Positions 47,469-60,060 of a DNA stretch of 64,000 bases are shown one piece after another. This stretch comes from Garcia nutans (lineage: Eukaryota > Streptophyta > Magnoliopsida > Malpighiales > Euphorbiaceae), in NCBI GenBank assembly GCA_947685225.1, contig CANTUV010000031.1, positions 69,297,001-69,361,000 on the forward strand, in the 5' to 3' direction. Positions within the stretch are counted from its first letter, which is position 1. Every line of letters begins with the position of its first letter. Position numbers and translations under genes: made by a program. The notes under the pieces were generated by a model. That model made no database searches. It worked only from the letters and a program-made list of their open reading frames with translations, and was not told where the DNA came from.

Positions 47469-47786
47469 CTACATCAACCAGACCACCGCTAGCCACATGG
47501 AGAACCTATTTAGCCACAACCCATATACTACAACTATTCTAGTCATCCAACATAACTCATACCTAAATATTCCAATTTGACAGAATATGCTACGTTCCTG
47601 CATATTCTGTTCGTATCTGAGCTTTCCTGCTAAAAGAAAGACTTGGTTCTTTTCCTTCCAAATAGCATACATGGTAGACAAAAGAGCACCTTTTCGAATC
47701 TTAGCCTTCATGCTCTTACTAATATCTCTCCTGGTGAACCAAGATATTTCCCTCCATGGTAAATTGGCTCTCCTAAACCCACACTT
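47469..47786 (-). pseudogene. LINE reverse transcriptase C-terminal fragment
   Basis: The minus-strand frame at 47711-47469 includes MYAIWKEKNQVF, the typical tail (zf-RVT region, usually VYHIWKERNxRxF) of plant non-LTR retrotransposon polyproteins. Upstream residues in 47786-47712 (PWREISWFTRRDIS-type, in shifted frames) also fit. The rest of the LINE is absent. It directly abuts the third DHHC-locus copy, so it may mark a breakpoint. Confidence 0.5.
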
Positions 47787-49190
47787 AGACCTTAATATCA
47801 GTGTTTTAATAATAAGCTAATATGTTCTCCCCTAATTAAATGACAAGCATGCTCTGCAACCATCAAAATGTTATTCCTAAACAATTCACTTCGGACCATA
47901 AAAATATCCTCATTATACACTGGTTATCATTAAAAAAAAAAGAGCCATTGCTAGCAGGGTTTTTGAATATTTAGTATAAGAAGAAGAAAACCAAGAACCA
48001 AAAGCAGAAAGATTAGGGTAAAGAATCCCATAATTGACATATCATCGAAGCAGAAAACAAACATAACGAAAGCAAGAAGAAGAATTGAACTGACCTTGGG
48101 CAAGTCAGCCATGTCCAGCTTTGTGTCCAGACACAAGCAGCTAACACTCTCTCGCAAGTCTTCGTTTTTTGTTTTTTCCTTCTCCCTCTTTCATCCTTGA
48201 CCCGACCCGTTCTTCTTTGGGATGGTTAGACAGCTGTCCTGGAAAATAATTTTTATTATAAAAATATTAAAAATATTTATATTTTTATAAAAAAAATTAT
48301 AAAATTTTAAAACTACCTTATATCTCAATAAATTTTTTTTTAAAATACAACTTCCCTCACTATAAATAATATTTTATTTTTATCTTTTATTTTTTTTTTC
48401 AAAATTTAATATTAAAATAAAAATATTCTAATAAAATAATAAAAATTACTATTTTAAATTATTTTTCATCATATAAAATTATAATTTTTTATAAAAAGTG
48501 AAAATTTTAATTTTAATTATAAAAAATAAGTAATACTTAAAAAAAAGACATATAAAAATATATTAATAAAAATTATTAAATTTATTTTTAAATAAATTTT
48601 ACATATTATACACATAAAAAAATAAAAAAAATACATATAATTTTATTATGTAGACGTTGTAGATGTGTTATAGATATTGTATGTATATTATATTTTTGTT
48701 ATTCAAGCTGTGTGTATTTTATATCAAAATTATTGAATATTGTATGAATATTATATAAATATTATATAGATATTTTAAAAATTAAAAATTAAATAAATTA
48801 AATAAATATTAAAAATATTATATAGATACGTTGTAGATTTATTATAGATATATTGTTAATGTATTATAGATCCATAGATGTAATTTATATTATTAAATAT
48901 ATATTTTTATATATATTGTGTATATATTATGTATATATTTATTTTTTTATGTATGTTAAAAATATAATATTAAATTTTTTTTAAAAATATATAAATAAAA
49001 TAAATTCTAAAAAATTACAAAAATTAAAAAAGAAAAAAGTCTGTCAAAAAGTAAAAATATAAACAAATTTCCGCGGGCCGTATTTTTAGAAACGTAAAAC
49101 GTTTTAACGTACATGGTGTAATTATCTCTTCTTCTTTTCATCCGGGTCTGTAATTGTAGATGCGTGATGGGCTAATTTGTTTTAGGAAAC
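47787..49190 (-). pseudogene. Third, partial copy of the DHHC first exon and flank
   Basis: 47787-47930 matches intron 1 of the intact gene (TTTTAATAATAAGCTAATAT) and reads straight across the copia A target site. 47931-48240 covers exon 1: MADLPK with the AAG|GTCAGT donor preserved and an open upstream frame (MRESVSC). 5' flank sequence resumes at about 49126-49188 (GTCTGTAATTGTAGATGCG) after an AT-rich insertion. Exons 2-4 are absent, so this is a promoter and exon-1 fragment. Confidence 0.85.
48245..49125. repeat. AT-rich dispersed repeat, copy 2 of 3
   Basis: Inserted between TCCTTGACCCGACCC and TTTTCATCCGGGTCTG, which are contiguous beside the intact gene (13535-13570). Same family as 36614-37560, sharing TTTTAATTTTAATTATAAAA, GTGTATATATTATGTATATA and the end segment with GGCCGTATTTTTAGAAACGT. 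Non-coding. Confidence 0.55.
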
Positions 49191-49830
49191 TTTTATTTTA
49201 AAAACACTATAAAAATATAAATTATTTATACTTTTATAAAGAAATAGAATAAAATTTTAAAAATATCTTATTTTTTATTAAAATAATTTTTTAAAAAATA
49301 TCTCTTTTCTTAATATAATTAATATTTTACTTTAATTTTTATTTTTTTAACTTTACTATTAAATAAAATATTTTAATATAATAATAAAAATTAATATTTT
49401 AAATTATTTTTCATTATATAAAAATTATAATTTGTTATAAAAGGTAAAATTTTAATTTTAATTATAAAAATAAAAATAAATAAGACTCATAAAAAATATA
49501 AAATATAAAAATATATTAATAATAATCATTAAATTTATTTTTACATAAATTTTACATATCATACATATAAAAAAATACACATAATTTTGTTATGTAGATA
49601 TATTGTAAATATTGTGTATATGTTATATTTTTGTTATTTAAGTTGTATATATTTCATGTAAAAATTATTGAATGTTGTACGAATATTATGTAGATATTGT
49701 AAGAATAAAAAATTTAATAAATAAAATTAAATAAATATTTAAAATATTGTATAGTTATGTTGTGGATACAGTTTATACTGAGTGTGTATTTTGTATTTAT
49801 TTATATGTATAATATATGTTAAAAAAAATA
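49190..49830. repeat. AT-rich dispersed repeat, copy 3 of 3
   Basis: Starts ACTTTTATTTTAAAAACACT after GGGCTAATTTGTTTTAGG and follows the same order of landmarks as the other two copies, but is truncated on the right. It is a second, independent insertion into the same flank. Confidence 0.5.
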
Positions 49831-51299
49831 TCACATCTGGCATTCAAACTTGGGCCAAAGACAAGAAATGTAAGTCTCCCATTACAACAAGTAGCCTATG
49901 CCTCTTCATATGCTGACTTAAACAATACTTAAACTAGTAATTATGTTAAATGTTTTTAAAAGTCAAAAACTATCGAATCAACATTAATTAAGTGAGAGAG
50001 ATTAATTATGAGAAGAAAGAAAATCTGAAAGAGAGAGAGAGAGAGAGAGACCAGTTGGTTTCAAGCATAATCTATCGTCGTCTGATGATCGTTTTTCGTT
50101 GCCACTCTCACCAGCCGGTATCTCTTTTTTTGTCGAGTCTAATGTCACCTGTCCCGCTGTGAAAGGCCATCGGATCAACCCACACTCACAACACAAATGA
50201 GACACCTTCAATGAACTTTCGACGATGATTTCGACCACTTTACGATCTCCTTTTCCAAAGATTTTAGTATGATTTATACCATTTCATTACGATCTTTAAT
50301 TTGACATATTATTTATAATTTTTGGATGAGTATATAGAAAATACATATATAAATATATTAAAATTTAAAATAATAATATTAATTAATTAATTAATTTAAA
50401 TTATATTAATAAGTAATAAATTTTAAAATAATTATACTAGTAATAGTTTGTTAAATTTGTGAAGTTTTATGAATTTAAATTATATAATTTTAATTAGTTG
50501 ATTAATTAATTATATTTAAGAGAAAATTTGGATAATAAAATATATAAATAATGAATATGAATAGAAATATATATATATATATATATATCAGTTGTCAATA
50601 GATTTGCATATTAAAAAAGGCTTCTCAATTTAACGAGTGATGCATATAGATTATTTGACCTAGTAACTAATAGTTAGCCATTATCAAACTCAGCACGGCG
50701 AATCAAGTTTGACCCTCATGTCAACAAACTTTTTGAGATTTGTATTCTCATTCTGCAACAAATGGTGACTTCTCATTGTTTTGGTCCTCTCACACTATTA
50801 GTAAAGTATTTTAATATTATCTTAAGAATTTTAAAACGGTAGGCAAATATTTTTTATTTTTTAAAATAAAATTTAAAATTAATATACAATTACTTTATTA
50901 TATTTAATAAAATTTTAATTTTATTATATTGTATTATAAATTTAAATATTTTATTATTGTTTAATTATTATATTTTGTAATTTTAATTATTATGTTTTTA
51001 AATAATAATATTCTATTATTTATTTTTTTATTATTAGTTAATTATAATAGTTTGTAATTTTAATTATTATATTTGTAAATATTAATATTTTTATTTTACT
51101 AAATTCTATATATAAATAAATATTAATAATAATTTCAAATAAATAAATAATACATTACATACAATAAATTAATAAAAATTTATAAATAAAATGTTAAAAT
51201 AATATATACAAGTAAAAAAATATAAATAAAGTAAAAACAAAATATTGGGTAGGGAGAGATGGAGGCTGATTTGAAGATGTAATAGGAGGCTAAATAGCT
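49831..51299. other. Intergenic DNA with microsatellites
   Basis: Contains a possible tRNA-like SINE fragment (49835-49925), a (GA)n run at about 50031-50050, a moderately GC-rich block 50060-50260 of unknown origin, a (TA)n run at 50570-50588, and otherwise AT-rich DNA. Confidence 0.4.
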
Positions 51300-52102
51300 G
51301 AATATTGAGATATAGAGGCACCGAGGAGATATTATACCATAAATCCCTCAAATTATTTTTGAAACTCTCTGCTTCTAATCTTGCATTGTGCACTCCCGCT
51401 CAAGTGCTTTATTTTTCATCTCTTTTCGTTGTGATTGGTGCTAATCCTGAAAGAATGTCTTCGACTACTCCATTTCTTGATGCAATGCTAATGAGGAAGC
51501 TAAGGTACTATCCTCAGAGATATGCTGGGAGCTCAACTCATACATCCTCCTCTTCTTCTCCTTGTCAGCAGCCTCAATAAATAGTTGAGTCTCATTAATA
51601 GGTTCACATGTCTAAGACTACTAGTCCCAAGTTGCTATAAAGCAGTCTTGTAAAAAAAATATATTAATACAATATAAATAATATACATAAAATTAAATAC
51701 AAATATTAAAATAAAAATTATTTACATACATGGACATTTCAAGAGCGTTGATCAATGAAAGTTTGTCCATCTTTATTTTTGGTGTGCATGTAGATGAATA
51801 GCTTATGTTCGGCAGGAGACTACCCCAACTACTCCTCCTAATAAATTAATAAAAAATAAAATAAAATATTAATTTAGCTAAAAATTTATAACAATAGATA
51901 ATAAAAGAAATTAGACTTATCAGTCAATGGGTGTACTCATAATGTGTTCTACTGTCTCTTGTATATATAGATGGTTATGCACCATCAGTAAGAATTAGAA
52001 GTCTATTATGAGATATCATCTGAAAATGAGCCTGACCAATTAAAGAAGTCCAATAGCCCATAACTCATTAGAAAAATATTTTGGCTCCTTTCACTTCTTA
52101 TA
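51300..52102 (-). pseudogene. En/Spm-type (Transposase_24) transposase remnant
   Basis: Minus-strand fragments in order: around 52080-52020 a KPKYFSNELWAYW-type stretch; around 51825-51765 the phrase HKLFIYMHTKNKDGQTFID, which fits the conserved THTKKDGTWVD-like motif of plant CACTA-associated transposases; and around 51560-51520 EAADKEKKRRMYELSSQ, which fits the following KGRxYGLGS-like motif. Frames are broken. The hAT element at 52111 interrupts it; the remainder probably continues at 58086-58160. Confidence 0.5.
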
Positions 52103-52110
52103 ATCTTTAT

Positions 52111-55100
52111 TAGGGGTGGATAAAATTTGGTTAACCGACTGGTTGATTGGTTAACCGACTGGTTGATCAATTCGATTAACCGAATATATATAAATACGGT
52201 CGATTTTGATTAATAATATAGATGAATTTCAGTTTCGGTTTGGTTAACAATTAACCATTTTCTTTCGGTCGGTTAACCGTTAACCGATAATTAAAACACT
52301 ATGTTTTAACATATACCCATTTTAGCCTTTGCCTTTTACTTACATCGAATAGAGCCTGAGCCACTGATGAATGATAATGACCAGTAAAAAATCTAAAAAT
52401 TCCTAAAAAAAATTTCTCTCCTAAGACTACCCAGACTATCGCGCCTTCAATCCCTTCTTCCTCAGCTCCGAGCACGATGCCAGTGGTCCATTTTCTCCGA
52501 GCACAATGCCATCACCGCCGTTCACAGCTTCAAGACCATCATTCTTCATTTCTTCTCAAAATTCTGCTTCTTCTTCAATTTCAATTTTCATAAAGGTATC
52601 AATATTTATAATTCGCTTCTTCTTCTCCTCATCACATCATACTTGTTCATTTTATTCTCATTCTCTTCTTCTTCTTGTAATTTATTAGTATTATTTTCCT
52701 GTAGCCTATAGGGTACTCTGCTGCTCGTGTCTAGATTTTCTGGATCATGACTGTCTCAATTTACCAGGTATGAACTATAATTCTGTAAACATTTTTCATA
52801 TTTTATGTTATTAGTGGAGTTGACATGTAGTTTGTTTGCCATTTGCTACTGGACATGACATGGATGATAAAGGGTGAGGAGTGGATCTGTGTATGTCTCT
52901 TAAATATATGTGCAAAGTATTTTTTTTCTTGATGGAAATGGTCATTTTTTATAATTATGGAGTTCTAATTTTAGAAGTCTTAAGTTTGTCCTGAACCTTA
53001 AACCTTGCATTTATCTCACCATGGTTTTCTGAGAAAAAAAACAGGAAATGCATTATACTTTTAAGTAATTCTAACAGGAAATGCATTAATTGTTATTATG
53101 CATTGGTTATAATCATGGCAAGAAAGAATGGTTGAATTGCAGAACATCCTCCAAAGAGAGAGATTAAAGCCTTCTAAAGCTAAAAAAAAATTATTGATTT
53201 GATTAATTAACCAATTATTTTTTAAAAAAAACCAGCCAATTTCCATCTCACCATCATTGTATAAAGCCATTAAAACCAGGATAAAGAAAGAAGAACAAAC
53301 TTGAAGCTACTCCACAATTCTAAGATATTGATGAATTCAAAAAACAAAGAAAAGAAAAAGTAAGGAAGCTTTGTCAGATTTTACAAGTCGGTTGAGTGAT
53401 GATCAATAACATTTGAAAGGTTATTATATATTCTAAGTTATTTGGGATTAAAAAAGAAGAAAAAGGAAACAAAACTCCGTAAAAAATTTTATCTTCAAGA
53501 TTTAGTGAATGACAATCAAAATATAAGAACAACCCCAAATCCGGTAAAGTCTTAGAAATTTCAAATTTCTATATATAGTTTGCTTAAATAACTGAACTCG
53601 GACACAAATCAAAATGCACTATGGCTTGCTAATTTAAGTCCATTTATGATAGACCCAATTGGATGGAACTGCAAAAGTGTCGGTCCAATTAATTGAACCA
53701 GAACATCACTGTCATCAATGTCAATACTCCAAAATAAGCAAATTAATTTTCAATTCTACATACATGAAAAGAGATCAGTTTATTCCAATAACTAAAAAAA
53801 CAAATAAATAAGTGCTTAATTTTTATAGTTTTGCTATTTGTCATCATTATACTGTTAAAATATTATATATATATATATATAATATGCTAATATATGAATA
53901 TAACAAATAATAGAGGAAAGTATTTTTAAAATAATTTATTTTAAATGTTACAAGCTTTGATCCTATGCATTTTATCAAATAAAGTGTATTTTGCCTTTAC
54001 TAATTGTTTCTAATTTATAAAGTTTATTTTGCTGTCATTAATTTTTAAAATTTATTTTGTCTTTAATGAATCTTGAAATTAATAAGGATGGCCCTTTGTA
54101 CATTGCATGTACTAAATCAAATTGGTTGTAGGTAGACTTTGTTGTAGAAAAAATGAATTGTTAATAAGTTATATCAAAGAATGTAGAAAAAATGAATTGC
54201 TAATATGTATATATAAAATATAAATGAAATATAAATGAAGTACGTTTGAAGTAATTTTTCCAATTCATTAATAATTTCTTGAGTTGATAATCAATATCTT
54301 TTTTTCTTTTATTGTTTTGCAGATGGCGAGTGAGCATGACGAGAATGTTGAATGTAGCCCTCAGTCAAGTATGGGGACACGTATTGCTGCACCTATCCCT
54401 TCCAAAAGGAAAAAAAATAAGGGATAGATTACAAGTTTGGCAGCACTTCAGTAAAAAAGTTTGAAGATGAGCATGGTCAAACTAAAGTGCAATGTAAGTA
54501 TTGTGATAGACAGTTTCTTTGTGATAAAAAAAAAGAATGGGACTAGTGCATTAAAATATCACATGGGTAAATGCAAAAATAATCCAATAAATGAAAGGGA
54601 TGCAAAGCAAATGAAATTAAGTGTTCAATCAGAGGATACTGGAGATACATGCTTAGTTAATTGGAAATTTGATCAACTAGCTTGTAGAAAGGCATTAGCT
54701 ATTTTGGTAATTGAGTGTGAATTGGCTTTGAGATTTGTTGAGCATCCTGTATTTAGAAAATTTATCCGCCAACTTTGTCCTGAATTTGTCTTTCCCTTTA
54801 GAAAAACTGTGACTAGAGATATGTATGAATTGCTTGCTGAAGAGAAAAAAAAGTTAAAAAAGTTATTGCAAAATGATTGTTATAGAGTGTGTCTCACCAC
54901 ATATACTTAGACTTCAGTGCAAAGAATTAATTACATGTCTCTCATTGCACATTTTATTGATAAGAATTGGAGCTTGTGCAAAAAAGTAATTAATTTTTGT
55001 CCAATTACAAAAGGGTGATGATTTGAGTCAAAGTGTGGAGAAATATTTACTTGATTGGGGAATTGATGGACTTATGACTGTAACAGTTGATAATGCTTCC

Positions 55101-58077
55101 TCAAATAATATTGCAATATCAAGCTTGAAAAAGAAAATATCTAAATGGGGTCTAACAATATTAGGGGGTAGATATTTGCACATGAAGTGTGTGGTTCATA
55201 TTGTCAACTTGATAGTTATAGAGGGGTTGAGCGATATTTCTGAGTCTATAAATAAGGTGAGATATGTGTTGTTAAATATATCAGAATATCACCAGCTTTA
55301 CTAGCTAAATTTAAAGAATGTGTTGTGATAGAAGGTATTCAGTGCAAGGCATTGTTGACCTTAGATGTCCCCCACCAGGTGGAATTCCACATATCTCATG
55401 CTAGATAGGGCTGAAAAATTTGAGAGAGCATTTGAAAGGTACGATGAGCAAGATAGATCATTTAAGTATGATCTAATGAGAGATGATGAAATTGATGGTA
55501 AATATGTGGAGACAGATGGTAGGCCTAACTTAGATGATTGGGCATGTGTTAGGCGATTTTGCAAGTTTTTAGAAAAATTTTACAAAATGACTTTGAGGGT
55601 ATCTGACTCCAAATATTCTACTTGCAACTCTTTTTTTCATGATATGACAGAGATTCATGTTTTATTGAAAGAGCTAGAAGACAGTTATGATGATGTGGAG
55701 TTATCCACAATGGCTATTAAAATGAGAAATAAATATAATAAATATTGGGGCAATCCAATTGAAAATAATATGTTAATTTATATCGTTGTTCTTCTTGATC
55801 CTCGATACAAATCCGATTACATGGAGTATGCTTTGAATGAATTGTACGGTACACAAATGGGTATCAATTTTTTTAAAAAGTTGAAGGAAGCCACTTTTAA
55901 GCTCTTTAATGAATACAAAAATAAAACAAGTGGCTATCAAAGCCATGGTGCTTCTAGTGTTGGTGTTGCAAGAGGGAGTCAAAAGCAAGGTGAAATTATC
56001 CATGATAGGGGATGAGCCAATGTTATTCAAGGGGTATAAAAATCAAAAGGCAAGTGGAGATCATAGCAAGACTGAATTGGTTAAATATTTAACTGAAAAT
56101 TGTAAAGATATTCCTACCTTGGATGTCTTGGGTTGGTGAAAAATTCATTCCCCTAGATTTTCAATTTTATCATTGATGACACATGATATATTGGCTATCC
56201 GTATTTCTTTCGTGGCTTCAGATGCTGCTTTCAGTATATATGGTCGGGTGCTCGATCCATATAGAAGTTCTTTATCTCCTAAATTAGTTGAGTTGCTTAT
56301 GTGTTATGGAGATTGGCTTCGAATTTCGCAAGACTCGATGACAATTGAGGAAATACCCGAGGAAATTGAAATGCTTGAAGAAGGTAAAATTTTTTTGCTT
56401 TCTATATTATGGTTGTCATTTTGTGTTTAATTTAATTAGTTTGTTTCTTTATTTTTTAAAATTTTAACTTCTTAATTCTTTATATATATATATATATATA
56501 TTAGCAATGGTTACAACTGTATCTGAACTTGAATCAACAAATATCGTTACTCAATCGACTGGTGTGGATCTGGATAAAGACTGGTAATGATGTTTGTAGT
56601 TTTTTTTTTTGAAAAAGTTTGTGATTATTTTTAATGTTTGTATTATCATTTCATTTTATTATTGTTCTGTGTTGTGATGTATGGGATTATGATGAATGAT
56701 TGTTTTATCGATTTGTAATTTATAATTATTTGTTGTTGTGATTTAAGTACAATATTGTTGCTTATTGTGAATTGGGCTTTTTTATATTCATTTGCAATAT
56801 AAAAAAGGAAAACTCTATGATGGACATATTTGAATTACAAATCATCATGCTGTAGAGTACAGAATGATGAATTTGCTACATAATTAGCAACCTTTGTTCA
56901 TTCTTATTAATTTGATTTGAGTGTTTGAGTTGAATCTCTATAATTCTCAGTTGAATCCTCTGTAAAAATGATTTTATGTAAGCTTTTTTCTTTCATTTCT
57001 GAATTTTTGATAGGTGTGGAGATTTTTACTGCTACACATGTGGAACTACTAAAATAGGTGGCACCACTCATTTTTGTTGTTATTGCAAAGGTTAAGTCTT
57101 CATTCAACATTGTCCAGTTAGAATTCTCGCATGTTTTGGTAGAAGGAAATGTGGCAATCCATTTGGAACCTAGCTTATTATTTTGTTTTACTATAGCAAT
57201 AATTGTTTCAGTTCTTTTTTTTTTTTTTTCTATCCATTGTACAGTGAATCAAAAGCTGCATTTTCTTGATTGATAGTGGCACAATTTTTATTAGTTATGA
57301 AACTTTGTGTACAACTAAACAGACAAGAATTTTGGCTTTCATTCTCATGCTTATTTGGATCCCATTTTCAATGTAAATTACTCTCTTAATTATACATTTT
57401 TTGTTTATTTTTTTATTTTATGCATGGTTATAAGAAATTAACTTGGTCTTTAATTTAATAAAATGAAAATTATGTTATATACCAATGACATTGAGAGAAG
57501 ATTTTATAAAAATATATAATTAAAAACTCAGTAAACTCTTAAAATACTTATTCTTCTTGCCAAATCACCAATTGATAAAAAATAAATTCCAAACGAATTT
57601 TAAAATAGAGAAAATGATATATTAAATTATTAATTTTTTTCCACAAAAATTAATATAAGAAAAATTAACTGAAAAGGAATTCAAAAAATTAATAAAATGT
57701 AATAGGTAGACCACTGTATACTGTAATATAATTTAATTAATATATAAATTTTTTAATATTATAGATTTGATCACTTGAAGTTGAATTAATTTCAAATTAA
57801 TTTGATTTTGATGATGTAAATTGTAAATATATCATATATGCATGCAATAATGAGCCAATGAGACTATGAGATATATAAACTAGTAGAAAAAATGACATTC
57901 CAAAAAAAAATGGTTAAAACAAAAATTAACCTAACCGACCGAGTCAGTTCGATTAATTAATCGAACCGACCAAAAACTCATTTCGGTCAGTTCACTTAAA
58001 AAAGATTATTTTCAACAGAATCGGTTAAGTTGGCATTCGGTTGATTAATTAACCGACCGACCGAACGCCCAGCCCTG
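52111..58077 (+). mobile_element. hAT transposon, 6 kb, with 8-bp duplication
   Basis: The left end TAGGGGTGGATAAAATTTGG and the inverse complement of the right end CAGGGCTGGGCGTTCGGTCG form short imperfect TIRs. Subterminal regions are packed with GGTTAACCGA-type repeats on both sides (52128-52290 and 57925-58060), as common in hAT elements. The flanks ATCTTTAT (52103-52110) and ATCTTCAT (58078-58085) agree at 7 of 8. It carries a degraded Ac-class transposase at 54323-56587. A CT-rich leader (52500-52680) and AT-rich DNA fill the remainder. Confidence 0.85.
54323..56587 (+). pseudogene. hAT transposase (BED finger, RICESLEEPER-type), broken
   Basis: The ATG at 54323 follows a TTTGCAG acceptor-like site; the first frame stops after KRKKNKG. 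In another frame follows the BED zinc finger (CKYCDRQF...HMGKC, about 54490-54575). The transposase core is spread over 54590-56000, with TVTVDNASSNN (about 55079) and SPTRWNSTYLML (about 55368) motifs. The C-terminal dimerisation domain lies at about 56170-56430 (VASDAAFS, GRVLDPYRSSLSP, GDWLR). A last exon at about 56505-56587 ends with TAA. Several stops and shifts (about 54425, 54908, 55303, 56015, 56137) rule out a working enzyme. The family is named by motif recognition. Confidence 0.82.
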
Positions 58078-58085
58078 ATCTTCAT

Positions 58086-60060
58086 TTATCATATTGTTAT
58101 AATGGATAGTAGCTTTCCTCTCGAAAGCGATTATGACCAAAGAGTCAATTACCTCCTCCTATTAGAAATATTTTTGTCAGAAAATTTTGATTAATTAATT
58201 AAATTTATAACTATATAAAATATATTTTCTTAATTAATATTAATTTAAATATTTCTTATACCTTAAATTCTTCAAAATAAAAATTTTTGATGTCCTTAGA
58301 GACTGACTTCCAATTAATTTCAGTCGACTCCAATCTCTCTATCATTATCTTTTTAATCTTTTACGAGCATGAACTAGATGACTCCAACATCTTATTGTAA
58401 TATTTGACAAAATTGATAAAGCCAATCGATTGAATTTGATGTGTTTTTGTTGTAAAAGTTAAAATAATTATATTTTTGAAGTTTAGCTTTATAACATATG
58501 AATTTGAAGTGCAAATACATCGAAAATTGATAAGAGATAAAGAAAGTGGAGATGCAAAATGAAAAGGAAGCAAAACAATATCAAAATTGACTCAATGCCT
58601 AAAGGAATGAATTCTCAAGCCCCTGGACCCCATCCCAAGACTGCCTGAAGAAGGGAGAGAAAGAACTGACAATTTCAAAAAGCTTTTAAAGACCATGGTC
58701 ATAGGGTCACTAAGTCACAACTGTGAGACCCAATCCCCTATTGCATGTGTGGTGATTTTTAAAGATACAAAGAGTTACAATTAAGCACGGTCATGGTAAT
58801 TAAAAGCCACGATTGTGGAGATCATGAAGTGGCAACGAGTTCGATTTTTAAGTAAATTTTGATATAATTTAGATTCCTATTCAATCAAGAAGTCCTCAAA
58901 TTTGTCCAAGATAAGTTCATAAACAAATTAGAAGTCTCCAAGTTTATCTTAAACCAATTCTTATTGAGTTTAGACATCTTCAAAAATTCTTTCCTATTCA
59001 AGATAGAAAACTTCCAAGACTATTATATAAAAGCAAGCCTCCTTCCAACATTAATCATCCAATTCTCATTATAACTTTTAGTCTTGTTCTTAAGATTTCT
59101 TCGGAGAGAGAAAAGAAGGCTTAGTTTCAAGAAGAGATTCAAGATTTAAGAATTCTATTTCAATCCATGGGAGTTTTGAGTTTTGATTTTTATTTTTCTT
59201 TTATATTTAATGTTCTCAACTATCTTTTTAATTTCTTTTGTTCTTTATTTTTCAAGTATGAGTAACTAAACCCTAATTAGGTTAGATAATTTAATTTGTT
59301 ATTTTATGATAAACTTCATGTTTATTTAATTCAATAATTATTCTCTTTTAATTATTTTATTATCTTTATATTTAATGCAATATTTTTCTAGTCGATGATT
59401 GTTAGATTTAACATATTTTGTGATGGAGAAAGACTAGAAATATAATATTAGTTTAAGGAGATAATAATCTTAAATTAAGTTTTTACTTAGAGATAAGAAA
59501 AACATTTAGGAGGTTAATAAAAGATTCTCACAAATCTTAATAAATTGACTTAATTGTTTATAATCACAAGAGTATATATAAGGTTAAGTTCAATATTAAG
59601 TTTAGTACTTAAGAAAGACTAAATCTTAGTTTAGGAGAATCTAAACAATAATCAAGGAAAAAATAAAAATTGAATTGGAACTTTAGAAAATCCATAAATA
59701 ACCAATTGAAAAAATTTAACTCTAAGCCCAAAAATGTTGAGTTAAATAAAAACAATGCTAATTTTAATTTAATTGATTTTTTTTTGTCTCAAATTCAAAT
59801 ATACTTTCATCAAAATAATAATTAATTTAATTATTTGGTACTTAGAATACATTTCCTCATAGGAACAATACTCTACTCATCATTATATTACTTGTTAATT
59901 AAAGATATATACACTTGTAGTTAGTTAGGCTAGGAGACATAACAAAAATTCATTAATTAAAGATTGATTATTAAATTTTATTGTTCTAAAAATAGAAAAA
60001 TAAAAAATTACTTACTCTTGTGCTCAGAGAGTGACTTGCTCTTAGCGGTAAAGCATGTTC
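58086..60060. other. Decayed repeats: En/Spm tail and LTR-like segment
   Basis: 58086-58160 reads EEVIDSLVIIAFERK on the minus strand and probably continues the interrupted transposase. From about 58650 the DNA resembles a gypsy-type LTR: a GGTCATGGTAATTAAAAGCC block near 58783-58806, a TATA-like TTATATAAAAGCAAGCC at 59022-59038, then a T-rich stretch with CTAAACCCTAATTAGG at 59267-59282. Ends and target duplication could not be set. No protein frame. Confidence 0.35.

Noticed and set aside
50002..50238. 78-codon minus ORF with CCECGLIRWPF
   Set aside because: No recognised family; it ends in a (GA)n-encoded Ser-Leu run; could be a captured fragment but the evidence is too thin.
51305..51580. 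91-codon plus-strand ORF
   Set aside because: Antisense to the En/Spm-type transposase remnant, which explains the region better.
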